In this document: positions 1 through 6,133 of the stretch, piece after piece
Layout: each line of letters begins with the position of its first letter
Numbering within the stretch: position 1 is the first letter of the stretch
The notes under the pieces: model-generated
Databases searched by the model: none
Told to the model about the DNA's origin: nothing
The model's input: the letters and a program-made list of their open reading frames with translations, nothing else
Translations under genes and position numbers: made by a program
NCBI GenBank assembly: GCA_026387085.1
Contig: JAPLMK010000081.1
Coordinates: forward strand, 1 to 8,610
Reading direction: 5' to 3'
Origin: Candidatus Omnitrophota bacterium
GTDB lineage: Bacteria; Ratteibacteria; UBA8468; MWAK01
Length of the DNA stretch: 8,610 nt

Positions 1-228
1 AAGCAGGCCGAAGAAAAAAAGGGTGTTAGCCGGAGTAACAACGCCGATTGCCCGGGTCAATTTTACCAGAAGGTCGAACTTCACGACCAAAACAAACAGG
101 GTGAAGCCGGTCAAGAGCCACAAAAAAGAATATTCTTCCTTAAGTTTTCCCCGGCGCACCAAATCGACGATGCCGAATAACATAATCAGACTGATAATTA
201 TCGCGATTAATTCCAACCTGGGTGACAT
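1..228 (-). CDS. DUF2304 small membrane protein (3' end outside window)
   Basis: The reading frame starts at ATG 226-228 and stays open for 76 codons to the left edge, so the C-terminus is missing. The protein begins MSPRLELIAIIISLIML, a hydrophobic helix at about residues 5-20. A basic-acidic linker (VRRGKLKEEYSFLW) follows, then a second helix at about 39-52 and a third starting near residue 65 (TPANTLFFFGLL). This arrangement, with the KEEY-LW and P-N-FF-GLL patterns, matches the DUF2304 family of roughly 110-130 residues. These proteins commonly lie next to polyprenyl-phosphate GT2 glycosyltransferases. The gene starts 19 bases after the stop of the upstream GT2 gene and has its own GAGGGGG ribosome site, so the two are very likely one operon. 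A membrane partner role for the soluble GT2 enzyme is inference; no biochemical function is assigned. Confidence 0.85.
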   Translation of the reverse strand, partial: MSPRLELIAIIISLIMLFGIVDLVRRGKLKEEYSFLWLLTGFTLFVLVVKFDLLVKLTRAIGVVTPANTLFFFGLL

Positions 229-233
229 AATAA

Positions 234-240
234 CCCCCTC
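234..240 (-). promoter_or_regulatory. Ribosome binding site of the DUF2304 gene
   Basis: The minus strand reads GAGGGGG five bases before the ATG at 228. It lies inside the 19-base gap after the GT2 stop and fixes the start of the truncated gene. Confidence 0.6.
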
Positions 241-247
241 TTGAATG

Positions 248-961
248 TTAACGAACCGGCCTTCTTCTTAATAGATTCACGGAAATAGAAAGCGTAATCT
301 TAAAGAGATATCTGAGCGGGCCCAACCCCCGGTGCTGCGATTGCCCGCCTGACCTGGGGTGCATCTGCACCGGAATCTCCTCTAACCTGAATCCCGCCCG
401 GTGCAGTACAAACAGGAAATCCGCGTCCGGGTAATCAAAGGAGTATGAATCCTGGATGCAAAATTCCAGGACCGGTTTTTTCAGCGCCCGGTAACCCGAG
501 GTTGGGTCGGTCAGGCGCTGGCCGGTAAGAACCGACGCCAGCCAGCCAAAAAAACGTATCCCCGTTACGCGGGTCCGCGAACCTTCATAGCGCGCGCCCG
601 AAAGAAACCGGGAACCGATTACCAGGTCGCTGCCGGAGGTCTGGATTGCCCGGAGGAAAGAAGGCAGAAACGACGGGTCGTGCTGGCCGTCTCCGTCTAA
701 CTGGATAAGATACTGGTAGCCGTGGCTAACCGCAAACTTATATCCGGTCTGGAGCGCGGCTCCCACCCCCAGATTAAAAGGCAGGCTGACAACCCGGGCG
801 CCGGCCTGAATGCTCTTTTCCAAAGTGCGGTCGCCGGACCCGTCATCAATAACCAGGATATCGGCCATCGGGCAATTATTTTTGATACCTTCAATCACGG
901 CGCCGATGCGGTCTGCTTCATTAAACGCCGGAATAATAATCAGAACTTCACGGTTTACCAT
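248..961 (-). CDS. Family 2 glycosyltransferase, DPM1/polyprenyl-phosphate type
   Basis: This is a 237-residue GT-A fold enzyme that probably transfers a sugar from a nucleotide donor to a polyprenyl phosphate at the inner face of the membrane. The N-terminal PAFNEADRIG (11-20), VIDDGSGD (37-44) and the metal-binding QLDGDGQHDP (87-96, D89 and D91) are standard GT2 signatures. VIGSRF (114-119) and DPTSGYRAL (152-160) are typical of the dolichol-phosphate mannosyltransferase-like subgroup. There are no C-terminal membrane helices, as in soluble DPM1 enzymes, and the DUF2304 membrane protein encoded directly downstream may tether it. The ATG at 961 puts the first beta strand right at the N-terminus, as usual, but no clear Shine-Dalgarno sequence precedes it. 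The sugar and acceptor cannot be told from sequence. It could contribute to lipid, O-antigen or protein glycosylation. Confidence 0.9.
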   Translation of the reverse strand: MVNREVLIIIPAFNEADRIGAVIEGIKNNCPMADILVIDDGSGDRTLEKSIQAGARVVSLPFNLGVGAALQTGYKFAVSHGYQYLIQLDGDGQHDPSFLPSFLRAIQTSGSDLVIGSRFLSGARYEGSRTRVTGIRFFGWLASVLTGQRLTDPTSGYRALKKPVLEFCIQDSYSFDYPDADFLFVLHRAGFRLEEIPVQMHPRSGGQSQHRGLGPLRYLFKITLSISVNLLRRRPVR

Positions 962-1266
962 CAGGGTATTGTCATAAAATTAACGTATCTTATTAGCCAA
1001 AATAGTTAAATTTAGTATTTTTGTAAAGATTTCCCTTCTCCCCCTGGGGGAGAAGGCAGAGGATGAGGGGGTAAGTTTCAACTCCCTTCATGGGTTTTCA
1101 CCCCTCACCTTCACCTCTCCCCTGAGGGGAGAGGAATTTACAAGAATAGATTATATGTATCGCTAACAAAATACAAATTAACTTGCGGCTCACGTTGGTT
1201 TTAGTATATCATAAAACAGCGCCTTTATAAACAATTTCAACAACTACCGTATTTACCGGTTAAACG
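962..1266. other. Divergent intergenic region
   Basis: These 305 bases separate the minus-strand GT2 gene from the plus-strand radical SAM gene and must hold promoters for both. The two flanks (about 965-1020 and 1144-1266) are AT-rich and the middle is filled by the cloverleaf repeat at 1021-1143. For the plus-strand gene, TTGCGG at 1183-1188 and TATATC at 1205-1210 are 16 bases apart and could be a weak -35/-10 pair. For the GT2 gene only a solitary TAAGAT at 987-992 (minus strand) stands out. No open reading frame here looks coding. Confidence 0.5.
1021..1143. repeat. 123-bp cloverleaf-like palindromic repeat
   Basis: Outer arms TTGTAAA (1021-1027) and TTTACAA (1137-1143) are exact inverted repeats. 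Inside are two hairpins. CCTTCTCCCCC (1034-1044) pairs with GGGGGAGAAGG (1046-1056), and CCTCTCCCC (1114-1122) pairs with GGGGAGAGG (1126-1134) across a TGA loop. TGAGGGG (1064-1070) can also pair with CCCCTCA (1101-1107). The result is a nested, cloverleaf-like dyad. Repeats built from CTCTCCCC/GGGGAGAG and CCCCTCACC blocks are seen between genes in many bacteria. It is probably a non-autonomous, MITE-like or REP-like element; no transposase is present. Confidence 0.8.
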
Positions 1267-2691
1267 ATGGCTAAAGTACTTTTATTATCCCCGCTTTACC
1301 TCGACCTGTACGGCAATTTACAAAAAGCCGCCGGAAGATATTTTCCCCTGGGTCTCGGTTATATCGCCTCCTACCTCCGCAAGTACGGAAATCATGAAGT
1401 CAGGATGTACGAACCGGAAGCGCAGCGGCTAAGCCACGAAGATATCGCGCGGATAATTAAAACTTTCGCGCCGGAAGTAATCGGCCTTACCTGCACGACG
1501 CCCAACTTTGCGCGGGCAATTAAAATGGCCGGAATATGCAAAATAAACTCCGGAGCGAAAGTCGTGCTCGGAGGGGTTCATGCCTCGGCAATTCCGGAAT
1601 TCATAATGCAGAAGTATCCGGACCTGATTGATTGCGTTGTGGCCGGAGAAGGAGAAATTACGATGCTGGAGTTGGTAAATGCCTACCAGTCCGGCTCCGG
1701 CATAGAAACCATAAAAGGGATAGTATACGCAAAAGACGGAGAAGTTATCCGCAACGAAATCCGTCCGTTCATCGAAAACCCGGACTCAATCCCGTTCCCG
1801 TCCCGAGACCTGATTCCCCAGGCCCTTTTCGCGCCCAACATGCACAACGCCCGGTATCGTAATTGCGCTACCATTCTCACCAGCCGGGGCTGCCCGTTCA
1901 ACTGCAGTTTCTGCGCCTCAAGACTGGTTTCCGGGAGGAAATACCGGACCCACTCGGCCGAATACGTCCTGGCAGAGATGTCCCTGCTCAAACAGGATTA
2001 TCATATCAGGCAATTAGTGATTACCGATGACACCTTCACCCTGGACCAAAACCGCCTGGAAACAATCTGCCGGGGCATGATTGACCGGAAAATGCGCCTC
2101 GCCTGGTTCTGTTTCGGCCAAGCCGGCACGGTAGACCGGGAATTGCTGAAATTAATGAAAAAAGCCGGTTGCTACAGCATCGGATTCGGGGTGGAATCAT
2201 CGGACGAGGCAACCTTGAAGAAAATGGGAAAAAACATCCTTCCCGCGAAAGCAAAAGAGACAATAAAGATTGCCCAGGGCCTCGGGTTGAAAACGCAGGC
2301 CTTCTACATTATCGGTTCGCCGGGAGAAACAAGGGAGCAGATGAACAGCACCGTAAAATTTTCCCGGGAGGTAGGGTCAACCCTGGCCTTCTACAATATG
2401 CTGGTCCCCTTTCCCGGTACCCGGGAATTTGATTACTTCTTTTCCGGAATTCCCCTGGAAGAGATAGATTGGGAAAAGTTTGTCGCAATCGGCGAACACT
2501 GCGTAGTAAAAAACGCGTCGGTTTCCGCAAAAGAGATAGAACGAATTATCGGAGGGGCAAACATTTCTTATTACGCGCACCCCAAAAGACTTTTCAATAT
2601 TGCCTTCCACATCAGGACTTTTTACGAACTGGGCAATTACCTGCGGGGCGGAAGCGCCTTATTGAAGCAAACCGGAAAGTGGTTTAAATAG
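1267..2691 (+). CDS. B12-binding domain radical SAM protein
   Basis: This 474-residue protein has an N-terminal cobalamin-binding Rossmann-like domain at about residues 1-140. It contains FPLGLGYIASYLRKYG (26-41), IGLTCTTPNF (72-81), VVLGGVHAS (99-107) and VVAGEGE (124-130). The radical SAM TIM-barrel core begins near residue 200. C209, C213 and C216 form the CxxxCxxC site for the [4Fe-4S] cluster, followed by the core motifs ITDDTFTLD (252-260), GFGVES (306-311) and IIGSPGETREQ (348-358). No DxHxxG motif is visible, so cobalamin would bind without the lower histidine ligand, as in many class B radical SAM methylases and BchE-like enzymes. An in-frame TAA at 1261-1263 makes 1267 the first possible ATG. 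No Shine-Dalgarno sequence is evident. It is the only plus-strand gene and is convergent with the transport locus, so context gives no substrate. Methyltransferase or cyclase activity is inferred from family only. Confidence 0.93.
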   Translation: MAKVLLLSPLYLDLYGNLQKAAGRYFPLGLGYIASYLRKYGNHEVRMYEPEAQRLSHEDIARIIKTFAPEVIGLTCTTPNFARAIKMAGICKINSGAKVVLGGVHASAIPEFIMQKYPDLIDCVVAGEGEITMLELVNAYQSGSGIETIKGIVYAKDGEVIRNEIRPFIENPDSIPFPSRDLIPQALFAPNMHNARYRNCATILTSRGCPFNCSFCASRLVSGRKYRTHSAEYVLAEMSLLKQDYHIRQLVITDDTFTLDQNRLETICRGMIDRKMRLAWFCFGQAGTVDRELLKLMKKAGCYSIGFGVESSDEATLKKMGKNILPAKAKETIKIAQGLGLKTQAFYIIGSPGETREQMNSTVKFSREVGSTLAFYNMLVPFPGTREFDYFFSGIPLEEIDWEKFVAIGEHCVVKNASVSAKEIERIIGGANISYYAHPKRLFNIAFHIRTFYELGNYLRGGSALLKQTGKWFK

Positions 2692-2700
2692 CGGTTTTTT
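2669..2700 (+). terminator. Possible weak terminator of the radical SAM gene
   Basis: AAACCG (2669-2674, still inside the coding region) can pair with CGGTTT (2692-2697), and the T-run extends to 2700. The loop is long (17 bases) and the stem short. An alternative pairing is AAACC with GGTTT at 2681-2685. This is a weak candidate only. Confidence 0.25.
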
Positions 2701-2749
2701 CTACGGCGCTTTAAAATATTCTGTCATCCTGAGACGTGGATTAAAAATG

Positions 2750-2810
2750 CTGTCATCCCCGAACGTTTAAACTTGCCCTCGTGTGTAGTAAACGAGGGTC
2801 GGGGATCCAG
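2750..2810. repeat. TGTCATCCCC-type palindromic repeat
   Basis: ATCCCCGA (2755-2762) is complementary to TCGGGGAT (2799-2806). Nested inside, CCCTCGT (2776-2782) pairs with ACGAGGG (2792-2798). The two stems give one long interrupted hairpin. A partial relative starting CTGTCATCCTGAG lies just before it at 2721-2733. Confidence 0.7.
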
Positions 2811-2823
2811 TACTTGAAGCGCG

Positions 2824-2859
2824 TGGATTCCCGCTTACTATCCGCGGGAATGACATATT
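2824..2859. repeat. 36-bp hairpin repeat, TTACTATCC loop, copy 1
   Basis: ATTCCCGC (2827-2834) and GCGGGAAT (2844-2851) form an 8-bp stem around the 9-base loop TTACTATCC, followed by GACATATT. All 36 bases recur exactly at 3743-3778. A variant with a compensated stem change lies at 6973-7003. Confidence 0.85.
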
Positions 2860-2862
2860 ATC

Positions 2863-2935
2863 TGTCATCCTGAGCCGCGGCTGCGAAGGATCTCGTACTT
2901 AACAACAAGATTCTTCGCTATCGCTCAGAATGACA
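2863..2935. repeat. TGTCATCCTGAGC-type palindromic repeat
   Basis: TGTCATCCTGAGC (2863-2875) is a near-perfect inverted match of GCTCAGAATGACA (2923-2935). Inside, GCGAAGGATCT (2883-2893) pairs with AGATTCTTCGC (2908-2918) with one G-T type mismatch. Sequences of this kind are scattered between genes in many bacterial genomes. Together with its two left neighbours it fills most of the space between the convergent radical SAM and permease genes. Confidence 0.8.
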
Positions 2936-2946
2936 AGAAGCGTGCG

Positions 2947-3735
2947 TTAAATAAAGTAAAAGAGCGCGGTAATTACGAGGTCTGCGACGATAACCATAAA
3001 GAGTGAAATTACTACCGCCATGGTTGTTGCCCGGCCCACCCCTTTAGCTCCGCCTTCGGCAAAAAGACCTTCCCGGCTCGAAACAGTTACGATAATCACT
3101 CCAAAAATCAAAGCTTTCAAAAGACCAATCAAAATATCCTTGGAAACAACGAAACGGAAGGCCTGAAAAAAGAAGAGGCTGGTATTAAGGTTAAGGGTAG
3201 TCGTGCCGATTACGTATCCGCCCAGTATTTGCAGGGCGTCAGCCATTATGGTCAAAACCGGAAGCATCAAACACGCGGCGGCAAATTTAGGCACAACCAG
3301 GTACTCAATCGGGTCAACTGCCAGTGTTTGCAGGGCATCAATCTGCTCGGTAATCTTCATCGTGCCGATTTCCGCCGCAATGGCAGAACCCACCCGGCCG
3401 GAGAGCAGGAATGCCACCAGGACCGGGCCTAATTCCCGGACCGCGGAGAGGGTAACGATGGTGCTGACGTAAATCTCCCCGCCGGTCATCTTCAGGGGAG
3501 TGGCCGATTCCATCGCGACGACCATTCCGAAAAAGAAAGAGATTATGGCGACGGTCCAAAAAGAGCGGTTACCGAAAATATCGCATTCCTGCAGGAAGGG
3601 AACTAACCGGAGCCGGCCGGTCAGGAGAGCCGTTATTACTTTTATCAGAATCAGCGACAGCGAACCGATGAAATGGACAAAAGCGAGGAGCCGATGGCCC
3701 AGCGTATCAATGAAGCCGCAGTCTTCTCTTTTCAT
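2947..3735 (-). CDS. mlaE: MlaE-family ABC transporter permease
   Basis: At 262 residues this is the usual size for MlaE (YrbE-like) permeases, the inner-membrane part of MCE lipid transporters. The family hallmark is complete: RELGPVLVAFLLSGRVG (100-116) followed by IAAEIGTMKITEQIDAL (119-135). The later GVGRATTMAVV (232-242) is also conserved. Hydrophobic segments lie at about 22-39, 57-77, 145-175, 199-218 and 238-262. It should form the transmembrane dimer energised by the MlaF-like ATPase and connected to the MlaD-like protein, both encoded upstream on the same strand. Unlike most loci, it is not adjacent to the ATPase gene: the MCE and PIN-TRAM genes intervene. An in-frame stop just upstream makes the ATG at 3735 the only standard start. 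No good Shine-Dalgarno exists outside the hairpin at 3746-3770, whose arm contains GCGGGAA. Confidence 0.93.
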   Translation of the reverse strand: MKREDCGFIDTLGHRLLAFVHFIGSLSLILIKVITALLTGRLRLVPFLQECDIFGNRSFWTVAIISFFFGMVVAMESATPLKMTGGEIYVSTIVTLSAVRELGPVLVAFLLSGRVGSAIAAEIGTMKITEQIDALQTLAVDPIEYLVVPKFAAACLMLPVLTIMADALQILGGYVIGTTTLNLNTSLFFFQAFRFVVSKDILIGLLKALIFGVIIVTVSSREGLFAEGGAKGVGRATTMAVVISLFMVIVADLVITALFYFI

Positions 3736-3742
3736 GGGGATT

Positions 3743-3803
3743 TGGATTCCCGCTTACTATCCGCGGGAATGACATATTTTTGTTTCCGCGGGAATGACAT
3801 ATA
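3743..3803. repeat. 36-bp hairpin repeat copy 2 plus a tandem half copy
   Basis: Positions 3743-3778 are identical to 2824-2859, with stem ATTCCCGC (3746-3753)/GCGGGAAT (3763-3770). The right half, an 18-base block at 3760-3777, is repeated exactly at 3785-3802. The array fills the 71-base gap between the PIN-TRAM stop and the permease start, and the stem begins about 10 bases before the permease ATG. Confidence 0.85.
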
Positions 3804-3806
3804 ATA

Positions 3807-4772
3807 TCAAGGCAGTTCCGCGAAAAGCATCCGGCCGGTGGCGGTTTGAATCGTATTGGCAATGACCACTTCCATCGATTCCCCGATGTGCTTGCGGCCG
3901 CCCTCCACGACAACCATCGTACCGTCTTCCAGGTAACCGATGCCCTGGTCTGATTCTTTGCCTTCTTTTATAATTTTAATCAGGATATGTTCATCCTGAA
4001 CATAACGGGGCTTCAGGACCGTGGACAGGCTATTAAGGTTAAGCACTTTGATGTTCTGAACTTCGGCAATTTTAGCCAGGTTGTAATCATTGGTCAGGAT
4101 GCGGGATTGGGAGGTCCGGGCCAGTTGAATCAGTTTGGCGTCCACCCCGGCGATATTCGGGAAATCAATATCATCGATGATGATCTTAACTTCCGGATCA
4201 CGGCGCATGCGATTGAGCATCTCCAGCCCCCGCCGGCCCCGCTGCCGTTTAATATCATCCGAAGAATCGGCAATTGTCTGCAACTCTTTAATGATAAAAC
4301 CGGGGACGATCAGGCGGTAATCCATGAAGCCGGTGTGGGACAAGTCCAGTAACCGGCCGTCAATAATTACGTTGCTGTCCAAGAGAAGCGGCGGTATCTT
4401 TTCGGTCTCATCCCCCAGCCCGGCAAGTAAATTCCACTTACCGGTGTACCGCAAAGCGATGGTTACACCCAAATAAGAAAAAAGATAGTAAAGAAAAAAG
4501 CGCACATAATACTGAATTTCAATCCGCGGCGGGATAAGGAGAATCATTTCAAAAAGAAGCCGCGCCGCAATCAGGCCGGTAATCAGGCCGATTGTGGCCA
4601 GAAAAACACGCCGCGCCGGCACCCGCTCCATTATTACTTCCATAAGAATAATCGTTCCGGCGCCGGCCAGGCCGAAGAGAGCGCCGGGAACACCCATGCC
4701 CGGGGGCGCCACGTAATAACCGGTAATTAAGGCGAAGATAAAGAAAAACATCCGAATAACTATTAAACCCAT
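3807..4772 (-). CDS. PIN-TRAM domain membrane protein, YacL-like
   Basis: The protein has 321 residues and three parts. The N-terminal third has four membrane helices at roughly 4-22, 29-47, 56-80 and 88-107. A PIN nuclease-like domain follows at about 128-245 with the acidic set D132 (in LLLDSNVIIDGR), E163, D211 and D229 (TNDY), all present, so metal-dependent RNase activity is plausible. The C-terminal TRAM domain (about 262-320) contains GIGYLEDGTMVVVEGG (277-292), a predicted RNA-binding fold. This architecture is that of the YacL family, usually about 350 residues; the cellular target is not established. The start at 4772 has a strong GGGAGG ribosome site six bases upstream. It sits between the MCE and permease genes of a transporter locus, on the same strand, which is unusual; a functional link is possible but unproven. 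Confidence 0.92.
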   Translation of the reverse strand: MGLIVIRMFFFIFALITGYYVAPPGMGVPGALFGLAGAGTIILMEVIMERVPARRVFLATIGLITGLIAARLLFEMILLIPPRIEIQYYVRFFLYYLFSYLGVTIALRYTGKWNLLAGLGDETEKIPPLLLDSNVIIDGRLLDLSHTGFMDYRLIVPGFIIKELQTIADSSDDIKRQRGRRGLEMLNRMRRDPEVKIIIDDIDFPNIAGVDAKLIQLARTSQSRILTNDYNLAKIAEVQNIKVLNLNSLSTVLKPRYVQDEHILIKIIKEGKESDQGIGYLEDGTMVVVEGGRKHIGESMEVVIANTIQTATGRMLFAELP

Positions 4773-4778
4773 AATATG

Positions 4779-4784
4779 CCTCCC
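4779..4784 (-). promoter_or_regulatory. Ribosome binding site of the PIN-TRAM gene
   Basis: The minus strand reads GGGAGG six bases before the ATG at 4772, which settles the start and places the first membrane helix directly at the N-terminus. Confidence 0.75.
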
Positions 4785-4827
4785 GTTTAAGAAAATAGAG
4801 CAACGATAAAAATCAACCTCGCAAATC

Positions 4828-4945
4828 TTACCACGGAAACACTGAAAACTGCGGAAACACGGAAAAAAGATTTAATTTACGTTAGTTCTTCCTACTTTTA
4901 AATTGCTTTATTCCGTGTCTCCGTTCTTCCGTGCTTCCGTGGTAT
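4828..4945. repeat. 118-bp CCACGGAA inverted repeat element, copy A
   Basis: The left end TTACCACGGAAACACTGAA and the right end CGTGCTTCCGTGGTAT form imperfect terminal inverted repeats of about 35 bases, with an AT-rich centre. Copy B at 6017-6133 has the same orientation and differs by one indel and two substitutions, about 97% identity. This copy lies between the MCE stop (4963) and the PIN-TRAM start (4772) without touching either. It has the form of a MITE-like non-autonomous element; no transposase is present and no target-site duplication is clear by eye. Confidence 0.9.
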
Positions 4946-4962
4946 ATTTAGCGTTTTATTTT

Positions 4963-5982
4963 TTATGACCCCGACCGTAATAATCGCCAGGGTTTTGCCC
5001 GGATATCAGAAATCAAACCTTTTACCTCGTTATAAATTTCGTCGCTGGTCAGGAATTTTCCGACGCTTCCCTTGCCGGTCTTGATATCCAGGGAAAGGTC
5101 CTTGATGCTTTCAGACGCCGCCGCAAACTGTTCGGCTGATTTTTCCAGGTCTACCAATGATTTATCCAGTTTACGGTAGAGGTCGCCGGAGGAGATTAAA
5201 AGACCCAGGGTGCTGTCATCACCCTGGAGTTTCTCCATCACTTCCGACATCTGACGGGAAGCGGTTGCCAGCCCGGCGGAAGCAACCTGGAAATTAAAGA
5301 GGGACTGAACCAGCGCCGGCTTGGTCTGCTCCACAACACCCTGGGCGGAAGAAAGCAGTTCCTGCGCCTTGATTGAAGCTAATTGTAAATCCGTAGCGGC
5401 CGCCTGAATGCCGGCCAGAGTTTTGTTTCCCTGGACGGACATAAGTTTAAGTTGGTCCAGGGTCGTGTACAACTCTTCTTTAAACTTCGTGTCGCCAAAC
5501 AACTTATCCACCGAAGATACCATGCTCTGGATGTTTCGGCCCAGGTCTTCGCCCATCGCCAGCAGACGGTCGATGGGAAGCGGTTCCGTTCCGGCCAATA
5601 TCTCGTTGGGTTGAATAAGCGGGGTGTCGGTGGAGGAGGAGGGAAGTATCTCCACGTACTTTTCGCCGATTAACCCGAAACTGCGGATAAAGACCTGGGA
5701 ATGGCGGCCGAGTTTAACCGACCGGTCCAGGTATAGGGTCACAAAAACGCGTGGAGTTTGGGAATAATCAACGACCACTTTCTTGACTTCGCCCACCCGC
5801 ACACCGCTCACGTGAACCGGAGAGCCCCGGTCAACGCCGGCTACATATTTAAAGACGGCCTTTACCTCATAACCGCCCTTCCGGAACGAAAATTGCCCCT
5901 TAACGACGGCAAAGATGAGAATAAGCACCACCGCCAGCATCGCAAAGAACCCAACTCTCAGTTCCAGCGTTAATCTCTTCAT
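4963..5982 (-). CDS. mlaD: MlaD-family MCE lipid-binding protein
   Basis: This 339-residue protein has one N-terminal membrane anchor (about 9-28, FFAMLAVVLILIFAVV) with a basic cytoplasmic start. A single MCE domain spans about 37-115, with GSPVHVSGVRVGEV (53-66) and IRSFGLIGEKYVEIL (99-113) as clear family signatures. The remaining two thirds are mostly amphipathic helix, probably a coiled coil or helical tunnel in the periplasm. Near the C-terminus are two related blocks, DDSTLGLLISSGDLYRKL (255-272) and GKGSVGKFLTSDEIYNEV (303-320), a pattern common in MCE proteins. It should form a ring that carries lipid between the membranes, driven by the ATPase encoded upstream. A GGGGGG ribosome site supports the start. 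The gene is bracketed by two nearly identical 118-bp repeats. The longer helical tail resembles stand-alone MCE proteins rather than the short E. coli MlaD. Confidence 0.94.
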   Translation of the reverse strand: MKRLTLELRVGFFAMLAVVLILIFAVVKGQFSFRKGGYEVKAVFKYVAGVDRGSPVHVSGVRVGEVKKVVVDYSQTPRVFVTLYLDRSVKLGRHSQVFIRSFGLIGEKYVEILPSSSTDTPLIQPNEILAGTEPLPIDRLLAMGEDLGRNIQSMVSSVDKLFGDTKFKEELYTTLDQLKLMSVQGNKTLAGIQAAATDLQLASIKAQELLSSAQGVVEQTKPALVQSLFNFQVASAGLATASRQMSEVMEKLQGDDSTLGLLISSGDLYRKLDKSLVDLEKSAEQFAAASESIKDLSLDIKTGKGSVGKFLTSDEIYNEVKGLISDIRAKPWRLLRSGS

Positions 5983-5988
5983 TTCCTG

Positions 5989-5994
5989 CCCCCC
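5989..5994 (-). promoter_or_regulatory. Ribosome binding site of the MCE gene
   Basis: The minus strand reads GGGGGG six bases before the ATG at 5982, within AGGGGGGCAGG. It lies between repeat copy B and the gene, so this gene keeps its own translation signal outside the repeat. Confidence 0.55.
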
Positions 5995-6016
5995 TGGTCT
6001 TCGGTAATGCCAAACT

Positions 6017-6133
6017 TTACCACGGAAACACTGAAAACTGCGGAAACACGGAAAAAAGATTTAATTTACGTTAGTTCTTCCTATTTTAAATTGCTCTATT
6101 CCGCGTCTCCGTTCTTCCGTGCTTCCGTGGTAT
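6017..6133. repeat. 117-bp CCACGGAA inverted repeat element, copy B
   Basis: This is a direct-orientation copy of 4828-4945, with one base fewer and two substitutions. Its right 38 bases overlap the 3' end of the ATPase gene and, on the minus strand, encode that gene's last eleven codons and its TAG stop. Its left end stops 34 bases before the MCE start codon. Confidence 0.9.

Noticed and set aside
23..244. Plus-strand 73-codon open frame at the left edge
   Set aside because: The minus strand of the same segment encodes the recognisable DUF2304 protein with a good ribosome site.
722..1009. Plus-strand open frame opposite the GT2 gene
   Set aside because: It lies antisense to conserved GT2 motifs, has no ribosome site and shows no recognisable domain.
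2721..2935. CRISPR array or tRNA cluster between the convergent genes
   Set aside because: The units differ in sequence and length, are palindromic, and are not separated by regular unique spacers. No tRNA cloverleaf with a conserved T-arm is present.
3987..4352. Plus-strand 121-codon open frame
   Set aside because: It is antisense to the well-conserved PIN domain and has no independent coding evidence.
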